DNA of 64,000 nucleotides from Macrostomum hystrix (GCA_950097015.1 CATNEN010000038.1:21285001-21349000), one strand, 5' to 3'; counted from the first letter of the stretch, positions 22,168 through 33,400 are shown. Program-made: numbers and translations. The notes: generated by a model not told the origin, from the sequence alone.

Positions 22168-25100
22168 TTGGCCTCCGTTCCACGCCCCAGCAGCTGCCAG
22201 CCTAGTAATGCACGCTTCGTGACCGCGCGCATCTTCAGACGACGACGCCACTGCCTGATCGATACCGGAGCAGAGGTGTCCTGCATCAGTGCCAACATCT
22301 GTCAGAAGGCCAGGCGGCGGCTGCAGCCCAGCAACATCACCATCAAAGGCGTGGACGGAAACTTACAACCTGTGCTGGGTGAGACAACTGCGATACTGCA
22401 GATTGGAACTGTGAGAATTCAGCATCGTTTTGTTGTGCTAGAGAAGCTGTATCCAGCATCAGTCATCCTAGGCTGCGACCTACTAAGTGAGCATGACATC
22501 TCCATTCACCTACAAGCTGGCTGCATCACATTCAATCGCGTGAATGTTTCAGTCCCTATTCGGCAAAGCAAGGAAGCACCACAGACTTGCAGGCTGGTGT
22601 CAGCGGCCTCTGTGCAACTGCAGCCTGGACAGCACTGGATCATTCCCATCAAACCAGCGCAGCCTACCTCTTGGACTCAGTCAGCAGCCCCAGGCATCAT
22701 CACAGGGACAAAGCGGCAAGGCCTTCTGCTGGCTCGCTGCATTGCAAAGCTTGCTGACAGTGGCATGGGGTTGGCAGCAATCAACATCAGTGACCAGATG
22801 ATCAGCATCACGGACGGTGACGCCATCGGTAACTTCTCGCCATTAGGAAGTCAGCCGCTTATCCACTTAGCCCCCGCTGGCTCATCGGCGATAGCGGCGG
22901 CTGTCGTCGGTTCAACAGCGACAGTGGCGACCACTGCAGCCAGCAAGGTTGCTAGAGACATGACATTCGTAGCATCAGCTTCAGTAGTGGCGCGCCCACC
23001 AGCTGAATGGCTTAGTAGCATCCAAATCGAACCCAGCATCTCGGCTGAAGAGCAACAGTCTGTCAAGGAGCTGCTATTGGAGTTCACCGACGTCTTCGCG
23101 TCACCTGGCAGCACCGGACAGACTGCCATCTTGCGTCACCGCATCGACACGGGTGTGGCACAACCGATTCGGCAGGGCCTTCGACGAGCGGCGCGCCCCG
23201 TCATCGACAAGCAGGCAGAGCTAGTCGACGACATGCTGGCCAAGGGGGTCATTCGACCGTCATCATCGCCATGGGCGTCGCCAATCGTGCTAGTTAAGAA
23301 GAAGGACGGAACAGCTCGGTTCTGCTTGGACTATCGGTTGCTCAACGAAGTCACCAAGCCAGACGCTTTCCCGATCCCACGCATCGATGACACTCTGGAC
23401 GCGCTGGAAGGCAACGCCTACTTTTCGGCACTCGACCTGGAGAGTGGTTATTGGCAGGTCGAGGTCGATGAGCGCGACAAAGAGAAAACTGCCTTCATCT
23501 GTCATCAGGGCCTCTTTGAATTTAATGTCATGCCGTTTGGGCTCCGAAACGCACCAGCCACATTTCAACGACTTATGCAACTTGTCCTCCAAGGCCTGAC
23601 CTGGCAAGCCTGTCTGGTCTTCATCGATGATGTCATCATTATGGGCCGGACAATCGCTGAGCATAATGATCGGCTGCGGGCAGTGCTCGAGCGTCTGCGG
23701 GAGGCAAACTTGCGGCTGAAGCCATCTAAGTGCCGTTTTGCCAATACGTCAATGATTGCCCTCGGCCATCGAGTCTCAAAGGCCGGCATCGCCATGGACG
23801 AATCGAAGACGGCGGCCGTTCGCGATTGGCCGACACCGCGAAATTCCAAGGAGGTCAAGAGTTTCCTGGGCCTTACATCTTACTATCGGCGATTCGTCCG
23901 GGACTACTCTAAGATCGCCGAACCGCTTCGACGCCTGACCCTGCCGACGGAGAGATTTCAGTGGACACCGGCAGCGGAGGCTGCATTCAACGAGTTGAAG
24001 GTGGCACTGACATCGGCACCGATCCTAGCCTTTCCGGACACCAGCCCGACCAGCTCCGAGTACATTTTGGACACGGACGCCAGTGATTGCGCCGTCGGCG
24101 CGGTGCTTTCCCAGGTGCAGGCGGGCGTGGAGCGTGTCATTGCGTACTCCAGCCGAGCGCTTTCGAAGGCCGAACGAAACTACTGCGTCACAAGGCGAGA
24201 ACTGCTCTCGGTCGTTGAGCACGTCAGGAAGTTTCGGACTTATCTGCTGCCTAGAAGGTTCACTGTGCGCGTCGATCACCAGTCCTTGACGCACCTGCTG
24301 ACATTCAAGGAGCCCGAAGGGCAGCTGGCGCGGTGGCTCCAGGTGCTTGACGAGTTCGACTTCAAGGTGGTTTTCCGACCGGGACGGCAGCACAACAACG
24401 CCGACTCTCTCTCTCGACGTCAGCAGCGATGCACTAACCAGTGTAGAGTCTGCCGGCCAGATCCAGCAATCACAAGCAAGGTGACTTCCGCAGTGGCCTG
24501 TCAGACCGACGACAAAGTCGAGCCAGCTGTCGTCGTCAGGGTCAACGTGGCGTCTGCAGGGCAGTCAGGACCGACTGGAGCTCGCCCGGCAGCCGTGACG
24601 GAAGTCACCAACGTCAGTGCCCTGCAGTCAAGGCGCAAGCAGGAGCTTCGGCCTTTACCGAATGAGAGTGAAGAAGAGAGCAGTGAAGACGAGGCACCTG
24701 AAGACAGCAAAGCACCAGCGGACTGCGGCGCGGCGCAGCCGTTGCGCACGCAGCAGCTTCATGATCCAATCATCGGCCCGGTGTTCCGGCTACTTTCCGA
24801 CGGAAAATCTAAGTTCAGCGAGCAGCAGCGAGATCGTGTGCCACCTGAGAGCTTATTACTGGCTCAGAAGGGGCATGAACTCTGCTTCGTGAATGGCATT
24901 ATGCATCGGCTGATCAACTCGAAGCCTGTACCCGTCGTGCCCTGCAGCCTGCAACGCGGGATCATCGACGAAATACACGGCATCGGCCATCTGGGTGAAG
25001 ACAAGACGCTAGCCAGCTTGAAGATGCGGTACTACTGGCCGAAGATGGCTGACAGCGTCCGGCTGGCAGTCCGTTCCTGTGAAGCGTGCCAGCGAGCCAA

Positions 25101-26094
25101 GACGCCTGTCATCAAGCGCGCACCGCTGCAGTCCATCGCAGCTGGTTTTCCGATGCAGCGCGTCGGTTTTGACGTGGTGAAGGTCGGCGTCTCCAAGAAC
25201 GGCAACGATCGACTGCTTACAATCGTTGATTATTTTAGCAAATGGGTGGAGCTGGTGCCAATTCCTGACGAGAAGGCTACAACCATCGCCGCAGCGCTTT
25301 TCAACAACTGGATTGCGCGGTGGGGCGCTCCGCACATTCTCCACTCCGATCGTGGTCGGAGCATCGACGGCCGCATCATCCGCAGCCTCTGCAAGCTGCT
25401 GGACATCAGCAAGACCCGGACGTCCGGTTACCACCCGCAGTGTGATGGCCTTGTTGAGAGATTCCACCGCACTCTTCATCACATGCTGCGCTGCCACCTT
25501 CAAGCAGTCGACCCGTTGGACTGGGAGGACGTTCTGCCACATTGCCTTCTGGCTTACCGGAGCAGCATCAATGCGACAACTGGATTTTCTCCGCACTTCC
25601 TGATGACCGGCCGGGAGGTGGTGCTGCCGCTTGATGTGGTCTATCGGGTTCCGGAGCCCCCAGCGATCGTCGGCCAGTACGCGGCGGAGACAGTTTACAG
25701 GCTCCAAGACGCCTTCGACACCGTGCGGAGAGCGACCGGGACAGCTCAGCGACGACAGCGACGCTACTACGACTTGAAGGCCCAGAAGCGCAAGTTCCGC
25801 GCTGGAGACACCGTGTGGCTTTTTGTGCCGCCTGCCGTGCTGTCCAGGACCAACGGCCTGCCCCCTAAACATCAGGCGCCATGGACAGGACCCTTCAAAG
25901 TTCTATGCAGGACCTCGCCGGTGAACTACCTGGTGCGGCCAGTCGATTACAAGGACGGAGAGGTCAAAGGGCGCGTCGTGCACGTGAACAAGTTGAAACG
26001 AGCGCACCAGCCCCGCCCCGCTGACGGTCAGCAGGACGAGGCGGTCAGTGACGTCAGCACCGACGCCCTCGACGCTGATTGGGTGCTTGTGTAA
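22168..26094 (+). CDS. pol: Pol polyprotein (protease, RT, RNase H, integrase)
   Basis: One frame of about 1308 aa in -1 relative to gag; the frame is open upstream to at least the slippery site, so the first codon shown is nominal. Order: aspartic protease (CLIDTGAEVSCIS, about residues 30-42); reverse transcriptase (about 370-540: ASPIVLVKKKDG, FSALDLESGYWQ, MPFGLRNAPATFQ, active site FIDDV near 485, in place of YxDD); RNase H (DTDASDCAVGAVLSQ near 633); integrase with an HHCC finger (HLGEDK...CEACQRAK, about 940-975) and DDE residues near 1000 (FDVV), 1058 (HSDRG) and 1095 (VERFH); then a GPY/F-like module (WTGPFKV...VNYLV near 1240). Protease-RT-RH-IN order defines Ty3/gypsy. No chromodomain is evident. 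The frame is intact, so the copy may be active. Confidence 0.95.
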   Translation: MASVPRPSSCQPSNARFVTARIFRRRRHCLIDTGAEVSCISANICQKARRRLQPSNITIKGVDGNLQPVLGETTAILQIGTVRIQHRFVVLEKLYPASVILGCDLLSEHDISIHLQAGCITFNRVNVSVPIRQSKEAPQTCRLVSAASVQLQPGQHWIIPIKPAQPTSWTQSAAPGIITGTKRQGLLLARCIAKLADSGMGLAAINISDQMISITDGDAIGNFSPLGSQPLIHLAPAGSSAIAAAVVGSTATVATTAASKVARDMTFVASASVVARPPAEWLSSIQIEPSISAEEQQSVKELLLEFTDVFASPGSTGQTAILRHRIDTGVAQPIRQGLRRAARPVIDKQAELVDDMLAKGVIRPSSSPWASPIVLVKKKDGTARFCLDYRLLNEVTKPDAFPIPRIDDTLDALEGNAYFSALDLESGYWQVEVDERDKEKTAFICHQGLFEFNVMPFGLRNAPATFQRLMQLVLQGLTWQACLVFIDDVIIMGRTIAEHNDRLRAVLERLREANLRLKPSKCRFANTSMIALGHRVSKAGIAMDESKTAAVRDWPTPRNSKEVKSFLGLTSYYRRFVRDYSKIAEPLRRLTLPTERFQWTPAAEAAFNELKVALTSAPILAFPDTSPTSSEYILDTDASDCAVGAVLSQVQAGVERVIAYSSRALSKAERNYCVTRRELLSVVEHVRKFRTYLLPRRFTVRVDHQSLTHLLTFKEPEGQLARWLQVLDEFDFKVVFRPGRQHNNADSLSRRQQRCTNQCRVCRPDPAITSKVTSAVACQTDDKVEPAVVVRVNVASAGQSGPTGARPAAVTEVTNVSALQSRRKQELRPLPNESEEESSEDEAPEDSKAPADCGAAQPLRTQQLHDPIIGPVFRLLSDGKSKFSEQQRDRVPPESLLLAQKGHELCFVNGIMHRLINSKPVPVVPCSLQRGIIDEIHGIGHLGEDKTLASLKMRYYWPKMADSVRLAVRSCEACQRAKTPVIKRAPLQSIAAGFPMQRVGFDVVKVGVSKNGNDRLLTIVDYFSKWVELVPIPDEKATTIAAALFNNWIARWGAPHILHSDRGRSIDGRIIRSLCKLLDISKTRTSGYHPQCDGLVERFHRTLHHMLRCHLQAVDPLDWEDVLPHCLLAYRSSINATTGFSPHFLMTGREVVLPLDVVYRVPEPPAIVGQYAAETVYRLQDAFDTVRRATGTAQRRQRRYYDLKAQKRKFRAGDTVWLFVPPAVLSRTNGLPPKHQAPWTGPFKVLCRTSPVNYLVRPVDYKDGEVKGRVVHVNKLKRAHQPRPADGQQDEAVSDVSTDALDADWVLV

Positions 26095-27147
26095 GCGCAG
26101 GCTGGAGCAACCTTTTTTTCTCTTCGGACAGTCTTTGTCGTCTGGGCTGCTACTATCATCGCTGTATTGTTTTTCTTTGTTGAGCAGCGTTCTGATTGGG
26201 TGCGTGTTGCAGGCGAGTGGCCTGGTCGTCGGGCGTTCACTTGAGTGATGTTGAATTTTAGCAATTGTTTTGCATTTGCACTTTTTTTACATTGACCAGT
26301 GTCTTACAATTTTTTTAACTTTTACAAATCTTTTACAACCTGACTGCCGCGGATTGTTTCCGATCCGAGCAGTTTTTAATTCCTTGTTAGGAAAGCTTTA
26401 TCCTTAATACTCAATATCTAATTTCAATATTTCAATATTAATGTACATGTACGCTGTGCCGTTATTAATCTCTCGCATCCTGGAAACTCAGTCTGGGTGT
26501 GTACTGTAACACCCTGTTGTGATGCCCTTATGTAAAATTGCATTTTGAGGTTGGGTATATTTTTCTATTTTAACTGTTCTCGTTGCATTATGTTCGCCGT
26601 CAAATTGTTTTGATCTCGCGGTTTTTTTTCCTTTGTGTCAAATGCCCTCTGTGGCCTGCGGAAATCACTGTGTTCCCGTTGTTAAGCCATCTTGAGCACT
26701 TACTTGTATCTGTGTCGCGAACGTGTGCGAGTCAAGCAGTGCGAATTTTTCCCTGCGGCACCAGTCCACCTCTTGCCGGTCAACCCTTTGTTAACCAAAA
26801 CTCTTATCGTATTTGTTCGCGTCCGCCGTTCAGCGTGTCGTGCGTATTATCCCCTGCTCTTGAGCAAGGTGTTTAATGCTGTTGTTTTAATCGCTTTGAT
26901 ATTTTCTCATATCTGATACTTTCCTGTATTGTATGCTCTAGTTAGCGCATTCTCATGCGTGGATGTCTGGCCTTTTACGACCCTGCCTACTGCTAGTAGT
27001 GTGGTTGAGCCCAGCAAGGGTTATGCGTATTTCGTTCTGATTGCCGGATTTTGCGTTGAATGCCGCCCAGTTATTTTGTGCTCTCGTGTCTATCGTTGTC
27101 CGCGCCTGTTTGCAATGAGGACATTGCCTTGTCGTAGAGGAGTGTTG
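26095..27147 (+). other. Long 3' non-coding part of the Ty3/gypsy element
   Basis: About 1.05 kb between pol and the 3' LTR. The longest frame is 97 codons (26583-26876) and has no signal of an envelope protein. A weak purine tract (gtagaggag) just before 27148 may serve as the polypurine primer. Confidence 0.6.
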
Positions 27148-27456
27148 TGTAGTGCGGCTGGAAATGTTCTTTTAAAATTGCGCTAAATATTTAATTGTTG
27201 CTATACAGTAACTATAGCGATTGCAAATAACATTATTATGTTATTAATTTCTACTTTTATGACCCTTGAAAATAATGCAAATATTAATTATAAATTATTT
27301 TAATCGTTGTCTAATTAAAATATAATCGCACCAGTTTGAAAAGCGCGCTGCAAGCGATTGTAAGTGTAAGGCGCGGCGCGGCGTGTAAACTGAAGACGTT
27401 AAATTGCTGTAGTAAAACTGTTTAAATTCGCGGCCTTCAAACCCAGTTATGCTACA
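27148..27456 (+). repeat. 3' LTR of the Ty3/gypsy element
   Basis: 309 bp, matching the 5' LTR except at one base near its end; followed by the AAAG target duplication. Confidence 0.95.
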
Positions 27457-27460
27457 AAAG

Positions 27461-28879
27461 CTTTGATTGAATTTAACTACGACTGGCTGTGAACAGTGAA
27501 ACAAAATTTAATCAGGATATTCAGGTCAAGGACTACTAAAAGTGGATCGCACAAGCAATACCCTCCATTCGATTTCTTTCTCAATCATTAATTATGTTAA
27601 GAAATCGTTCACTCGCCTCCCTCCAAGGTAACAAATAATTTCCTTTCCCAGTCTCGCACGCAATACCCACCCAGCCAATCACCTATTGGTGGAGAGTTAC
27701 CGTGACCGTGATCTGGCTGTCAAAAAAGCAGGTCAAGGCCGGGCTGTTCACGCGATGACAGCGTGAGCGCGTGACTCGGGCCCTATTTAAGCGATTGGTG
27801 CGGCGCGCAATTTCGAGCCGACCTTCGGTACCTTCATCTCCGACCTTTTTCGCGTGACTTTCTCCTATAAATTCACCTGCCGTTTGCGAAAATGTCGTTA
27901 TCGTCACCTTCCGCTCCAGTTTCATAAGCTCATCGGTTCTGGACTCTGTTCAGGACTCGGCGTGTTCGTGCATAGCATATACGCCGCCCTCGTATTCACG
28001 GGCTCATAGGCGCAGTCGTCGCATCACTCGACTTTGAAACGCTTTAAAATTGGCACTCACAAGCAAATAAATCAGTGCATTTTTCTATACTAAAAGTCAG
28101 CTATACTAAAAATAAAAATATTGGCTCTGTTTACGCGTATACGCCGCATTATATGTAACGATTTCACCGAATCCCGACATTTGCTGCTGGATTCACTTCA
28201 TGCTCATGCAGGACTTTAGCGGATGACTGCTAAATCTGCTGATTTAGCAGGATGGCGTGCATGATGAGACGGTTGCGTAATCTATACGACGGACTCGACA
28301 AGTTGTCGCTGCCACCGCCAATATGATCGCAGCTGCGCGCGTGTTCTTATTCTTGTTTCCCTTTTGTCGCCGTGAGGCATGGGAACCCGAGGTCATTCGT
28401 CGCATTTCCGTCTGTGTCTGGCCATGTTGGTCGCAGCTATCCATCCAGCTATCTACCGCAGCCGTCACATTTCTTGGTCTTGCCTCTGTACTTTCTGGCT
28501 GTTCCTGGGTCCTCTAACCGTTCTTCGTTCGTCGTCGGCGGCGACTTAGCAGCTCCTCCGGTACATGTTCTTCTATGGCGAGCGAGGTTCGTCTTGCTGA
28601 TTTCTCTGCTGCATTCCTTGCACTTAACTCTCGTGGCGTCGTTACTTACTTCCGTTTCTCCCTTACAGACTTTCGAATGGTTCCTCCAGGTGGCTTCTTG
28701 TTGGAACGTTCTTTCGCATTTCTTGCATCGGAATGTAATGGTTTTTATTCCTGGTCTTTGTGACAGTTTTTGAATGGTAACATTGTAGGAATATTTCTAA
28801 TAATTTGCTGAATCATTCTATCGTATTTACTGTTCGTTCGTTTAACATCGTTCATTTACTGTACATTGCTGATTACGTA
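27461..28879. other. Region without a supported gene; possible old LTR or promoter-like DNA
   Basis: Frames here are short and unconvincing. Around 27770-27830 a GC-rich stretch holds a TATA-like ctatttaagcg, followed by purine/pyrimidine-poor DNA. The word atacgccgc recurs near 27979 and 28139. It could be a solo LTR or an old retroelement 3' end, but I find no terminal pairing. Confidence 0.3.
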
Positions 28880-28884
28880 ATCGC

Positions 28885-29955
28885 AACTGACATAAATACA
28901 ACAAGCACGGCCTCACGGGGCCTTCGTAGAATCTGGTTTCACACCGCCAAATACCGCGTGTTACAGGAATACCACGGGGTTCTCGATCTGGCGGTGCATT
29001 CGCTTCTGGTGAATTATTGTTAGTCCTCCCTTACTTTTGCATATTTTACCACATTCCTCGTATTCGCAACGGAAGCCTGTGATGTCTGCTTCCTCTCTTG
29101 TTGGCCCTATGTTTCTAACTAGTTGTGCGGTCTCGGAGCGTTTACCTATAGTACTCGTTCCCATCGCTCGATCTGATATGTTCTAGCCCTGATCCACCTT
29201 CTCCAACCTTCTCTGTCCATCACCAGACGTTCGACTTCGTTCATTTCCAAACCGCCCTCACGAATCAGTTTCATCCAATAGTTGATGGTGTTGCTCTTTC
29301 TCCACCGAGTTTTCTTAAGCCGCTCTAATCCTTGGTGCCAGCCTATCACCGCTCGTTTAGTTTGTCGTTCATCTGGCATCCTGAGTATGTGGCCGATACG
29401 TATTAGGTGGCCCTTCTCGATTTTCGGCCGGACTGTGGTGATCTTGAGTTCGTTTGACGATTTTTGACGATTTCACCGAAGCGATTTCCATGAATTTTCG
29501 CGCTGCGGACGTTCCAGGTTATTATCCTGAAGCTTTCTTCCATAGCCTGCTTTTTGTAGGTTCTGATCTTGGCCTCCCGACGTCTGATTCTTCTCCGTCT
29601 CCTCCTCACCTGTCTCTGTTTCTTGCATTGTACTAGCTGTCTTATAGGTCCTGGGTTCTTTTCGATGGTCTGTAACCTCCACTCCGTCTCTTGTCTCCAC
29701 CTTCGCTCGTTTTTGTTGTTGTCTTCTGTTATTTTGCACTTTTTTGGGTTTTCGTTCTTTCTCTTTCGCTTGTCTTTTTTCCTCATACTCGGTTCTTTGC
29801 GTCTCCCTCGCTCACTCACAGGTTTTCAACGGTTGTGCCATCTTTTCCTCGCTGTTTCATTTTCCCTGCACTCCTTGCATTCACTGCGCTCCTTCCGCCA
29901 GCCTCCGCTTTCCTCCTTTCCTTCCTCGGGTTTTTCAGCCTTGATTTTAGCGACG
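28885..29955 (-). mobile_element. Non-LTR retrotransposon remnant, internally deleted
   Basis: Read leftwards: a basic N-terminal part, a 2A-like NPGP site, the first motif of an AP-type endonuclease, then directly the C-terminal end of the reverse-transcriptase ORF and a C2H2 finger. Most of the endonuclease and all RT catalytic motifs are missing. A small hairpin (ggcccc...ggcc, near 28912-28925) sits about 40 bp after the final stop, as in many non-LTR 3' ends. Outer limits are estimates. Confidence 0.7.
28961..29819 (-). pseudogene. Non-LTR retrotransposon ORF remnant (2A-like, EN start, RT tail, C2H2 finger)
   Basis: Three frames on the minus strand. 29819-29403: Lys/Arg-rich start, then LQTIEKNPGPIRQ (close to the 2A consensus DxExNPGP but with Thr for Asp), then FRIITWNVRSAKI, the opening motif of the APE endonuclease. 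A jump near 29450 joins this to RPKIEKGHLIRIGHILRM, the post-RT C-terminal region, continuing in 29379-29146 (RLVMDREGWRRWIRAR). A frameshift near 29150 leads to 29164-28961, with a C2H2 finger (FRCEYEECGKICKSKGG, H-x4-H). The YADD core and most of the endonuclease are absent, so this is dead. In the intact family 2A-like sites separate the N-terminal protein from the enzyme. Confidence 0.75.
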
Positions 29956-29967
29956 TCAGGGTTGGCC

Positions 29968-30095
29968 AGTTCCTTACAGGTAGGCTACAACCCCTTAACA
30001 GGCTACAACACCTTTACAAGGCTACAAACACCTTATTAGGCTACAATACTTTACTTGGCTACAATTACGTTACTAGGCTACAACACCTTACTAGA
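29968..30095. repeat. Short array of the ttactaggctacaa minisatellite family
   Basis: Six degenerate copies of aggctacaa(c)accttact. The same family fills the last intron of serpins B and D (37.9-38.8 and 62.3-64.0 kb). Here it abuts exactly the point (about 30096) where the A/C inverted duplication begins. Confidence 0.8.
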
Positions 30096-30436
30096 TAAAG
30101 CGGAAAATTTTAGCCAATGTTGTGGATTACGATGGCGATTGGTTAAAAATCGGGAGTCAAAGAAAGAAATGTAAATTGCAAGCATTTGATAAGATGTAGC
30201 TCCTTTGTCTTTCTATTGTTTATCATTCACCATTTTCACTCCATTATTATATTTTGAAGCGATAATTTCAAATATGAGATATATGAAAACCTTTATTGAC
30301 GTAAAGCACAAAGCAATACTGTTGAATGGCTTATTGTAAATCCAATGTCAATTCAATTTTAAATTCAGGTTATAAAATGTCAAGGTGGAATTCACCACTC
30401 AGCTCATGCAGCAACTTGACCCTCCGGCTGACAGCC

Positions 30437-33400
30437 TTAGACCCTGGGGTCGGACACTCGACCGACAAAGATCGGCACCTGGCGCCTTTTTCCGTCACTA
30501 TCGGCGACTTCTCGCGCCACAATGACTAGGAAGGGCTGGTTGAATGCAATGAATACAATGCTTGGCGACTCTGAGATAATTGTGCCTGCCGCCACGCCGG
30601 TGGCTGCAGCTCCTTCAGCGCCAAACTCGTCCCACTGCAGCACAGCTTTGTGGAAGATGCCACTGACGAACAGTTCCCCAGGTTTCAGGGCGATGCCGCT
30701 GAGGTCCGCGCTGTCGGAAAATAAATCGCGAACTCCTAGCTTCGGAAGGTAGTCAGCGTTTGAGAGGTCCGTCGAAGAAGAAAAATTCAACTGAAAGCGT
30801 GTGAGAACGCCAGCATTTGAGAGGCCGCTTTTTTGTACATCGACAGAATAACAAAAACTCAACAGTATTCCACCCACGATATCCTAACTCTTATCCTCAT
30901 TCTTATCCTACAAACCCCAATGTCCTACAAACTATCGACAATGTCCTACAAACTCTCGACAATTTCCTACAAACTCCCGACAATTTCCTACAAACTCTCG
31001 ACAATTTCCTACAAACTCTCGACAATTTCCTACAATCTCTCGACAATTTCCTACAAACTCTCGACAATGTCCTACAAACTCTCGACAATTTCCTACAAAC
31101 TTTCGACAATGTCCTACAAACTCTCGACAATGTCCTACAAACTCCCGACAATTTACTACAAACTCCCGACAATTTACTACGAACTCTCGGCAATTTCCTA
31201 CAAACTCTCGACAATGTTCTGAAAACTGTGACTGTGTCTGAGCAACTGTAAACTCTTCTGATTGCCCACTAGTTCTCAACTAAAATGTAGCTCCTTTGTC
31301 TTTCTACTGTTTATCATTCACCATTTTCACTCCATTTGTATATTTTGAAGCGATAATTTCAAATACGAAATATGAAAACATTTATTGACGTAAAACACAA
31401 AGCAATACTGTTGAATGGCTTATTGTAAATCCAATGTCAATTCAATTTTAAATTCAGGTTAGAAAATGTCAAGGTTGAAATCACCACTCAGCTCATGCAG
31501 CAACTTGACCCTCCGGCTGACAGCCTTAGACCCTGGGGTCGGACACTCGACCGACAAAGATCGGCACCTGGCGCCTTTTTCCGTCACTATCGGCGACTTC
31601 TCGCGCCACAATGACTAGGAAGGGCTGGTTGAATACAATGCTTGGCGACTCTGAGGTAAAGCCTATCGCCACGCCGGTGGCGACAACAATATTCCACCTA
31701 CGATATCCTAACTTTTATCCTCATCCTTATCCTACAAACCCTCGACAATCCCCTACTCAATCCCGACGATGTCCTACAAACTCCAGAAAATTTCAATCCC
31801 AAACCAACTCTAGTTAATGGCTTTCAGACTCTTAACAATTTCCTACAAACTCTCGGCAATGTCCTGAAAACTCTCGACAATGTCCTGAAAACTCTCGACA
31901 ATGTCTTGAAAACTCTCGACAATGTCCAGAAAACTGTAGACGGTGTCTGAGCAACTGTAAACTCTTCTGATTGCCCACTAGTTCTCAACTATGTCCTAGA
32001 AATGCTCAACCGACGCCCGAGCATATTTTTCTTAAACACAGACGCGCAAAGCCAGTGCTGACCTTCGGCAGGCTGACATGAGCGCGCATATTCTCGCCGG
32101 GCTTATCCACCAGCCGCTGCCAGTCGGCCTCGGACATGCCGGCCAGCAGGGCGTCAAGACCATGCCTCTGCTCTGGCAGCACCGCCAGCATCGACATCCG
32201 CTGGGAGCCGGTGTCGTTGAATTCGAAGCGCACGCCGGTGAGCACATTGTCGAAGTTGACAATCTGGAAGTAGTCTTCTCTTTGCATCATCGGCACGAGA
32301 ACCGAGGCGCTAGTCGAGGCGCTCAGCTCAAAGGGTGCGTCGCTCGTGTCACTGGGATTGAAGGGCAGCGTCCACTTAGCTGGTGGGAAAACGGTTATTC
32401 AAGCACTTTTGTAATGATCTTACTAATAATTAGATTATAATAGATTATTATTCAGTCCAAGATTGTGAGTGTGCTCACCATTGAAGTACAGAGCGTTTGC
32501 CAGCACCAAGCGAGTACTACTGGTGATGGAGTCCTCTGGAAACAGTTCGGGTATCTTGTCCCTGGTGACCATTGCTATCCACTTGTTGATTCGCGTACGC
32601 TCCGAATCGGCGGAATATTGGAAGTCGGCCTGCCGATTTTCGTGAAACATGCAACCCATGGTTAAAGCTTTGGACTCTTAAAACTAGAGGTCTGGGGGTT
32701 TGTAGCCTAGTGGTTAGAGCGTCGGACTCACGACTTGAAGGTCTAGGGTTCGATTCCTGACTCCACTGGAACAATTTGTGTCCTTTGGCAAGACAATAAA
32801 CTCTGTATTGCTTCAGTTCACTCAGCTGTTAAATGTGTGCCAGCATTTTTGCTGGGTTAATCGAGGGTGGGTTGTGGCGTCCCCCCAGTCCATGGACTGA
32901 ACAGCCACTGGCAGCCTTCAGATGCGCCGCACGATAGCTGCGGCTGCTGGCTACATACATGGCCCGAATGGGGTAGGTGTGATAAATTGTCAGTGTGAAT
33001 CATTTTATCTGCAGTTAGAATTGCAGCCTTTGGGTAAAACTTTTTGAGTCGTTGCTAATCAAGGCACTTTATAGCCACTGCTCTAGTCTAACAATGTCAA
33101 GGTTCAATTAGCAAAGGTAGAAACTTGTGGCATAGATATTACTCACGATCACACACTTACAGGTGTGAAAAAAATTGGTCAGGTAAACAAAAGCAATCAA
33201 TGCGAGATCTCACCTTGAGCACAGTTGCGTTGAAGCGGTCCCTCAGCGCAGCCAGGAAGGCCGGCCGCACCTCCAGCCCGGCATCAATGAAGGCCCGGTT
33301 GGCGGACAGGAGGCCGGACTGCAGGCGCTCTCCGCCGCCGTCGCCAGCCGGAGCAGCGGCGGCCAGCATCCTGCCCAGCGCCGACTCCAGCTGGTTGAGC

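Larger units (their letters stand above)
20633..27456 (+). mobile_element. Ty3/gypsy LTR retrotransposon, complete
   Basis: Two 309-bp LTRs (20633-20941 and 27148-27456), both starting TGTAGTGC and ending CTACA, differ at one position by eye (atactaca versus atgctaca). They are flanked by a 4-bp target duplication, AAAG (20629-20632 and 27457-27460). A primer-binding site starts just inside the 5' LTR (tggcgaccacgcc, 20944), complementary to a tRNA 3' end finishing in CCA. Gag and Pol frames are uninterrupted. About 1 kb without a recognised env lies between pol and the 3' LTR. Near-identical LTRs and intact frames show a young insertion. Confidence 0.95.

Noticed and set aside
26583-26916. 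Envelope gene for the gypsy element
   Set aside because: Frames under 100 codons with no signal peptide, furin site or transmembrane anchor pattern.
28244-28773. Several 60-133-aa ORFs
   Set aside because: Overlapping on both strands without homology, splice signals or clear composition bias.
30817-31279. ORFs in both strands of the 21-bp serpin A array (and 58213-58796 in C)
   Set aside because: Period divisible by three in an intron; FLQTLDN / KLSRVCR text is repeat only.
32697-32770. Possible functional tRNA gene
   Set aside because: A and B boxes are present, but acceptor and anticodon stems do not pair well and the head is joined to a SINE body found in several copies.
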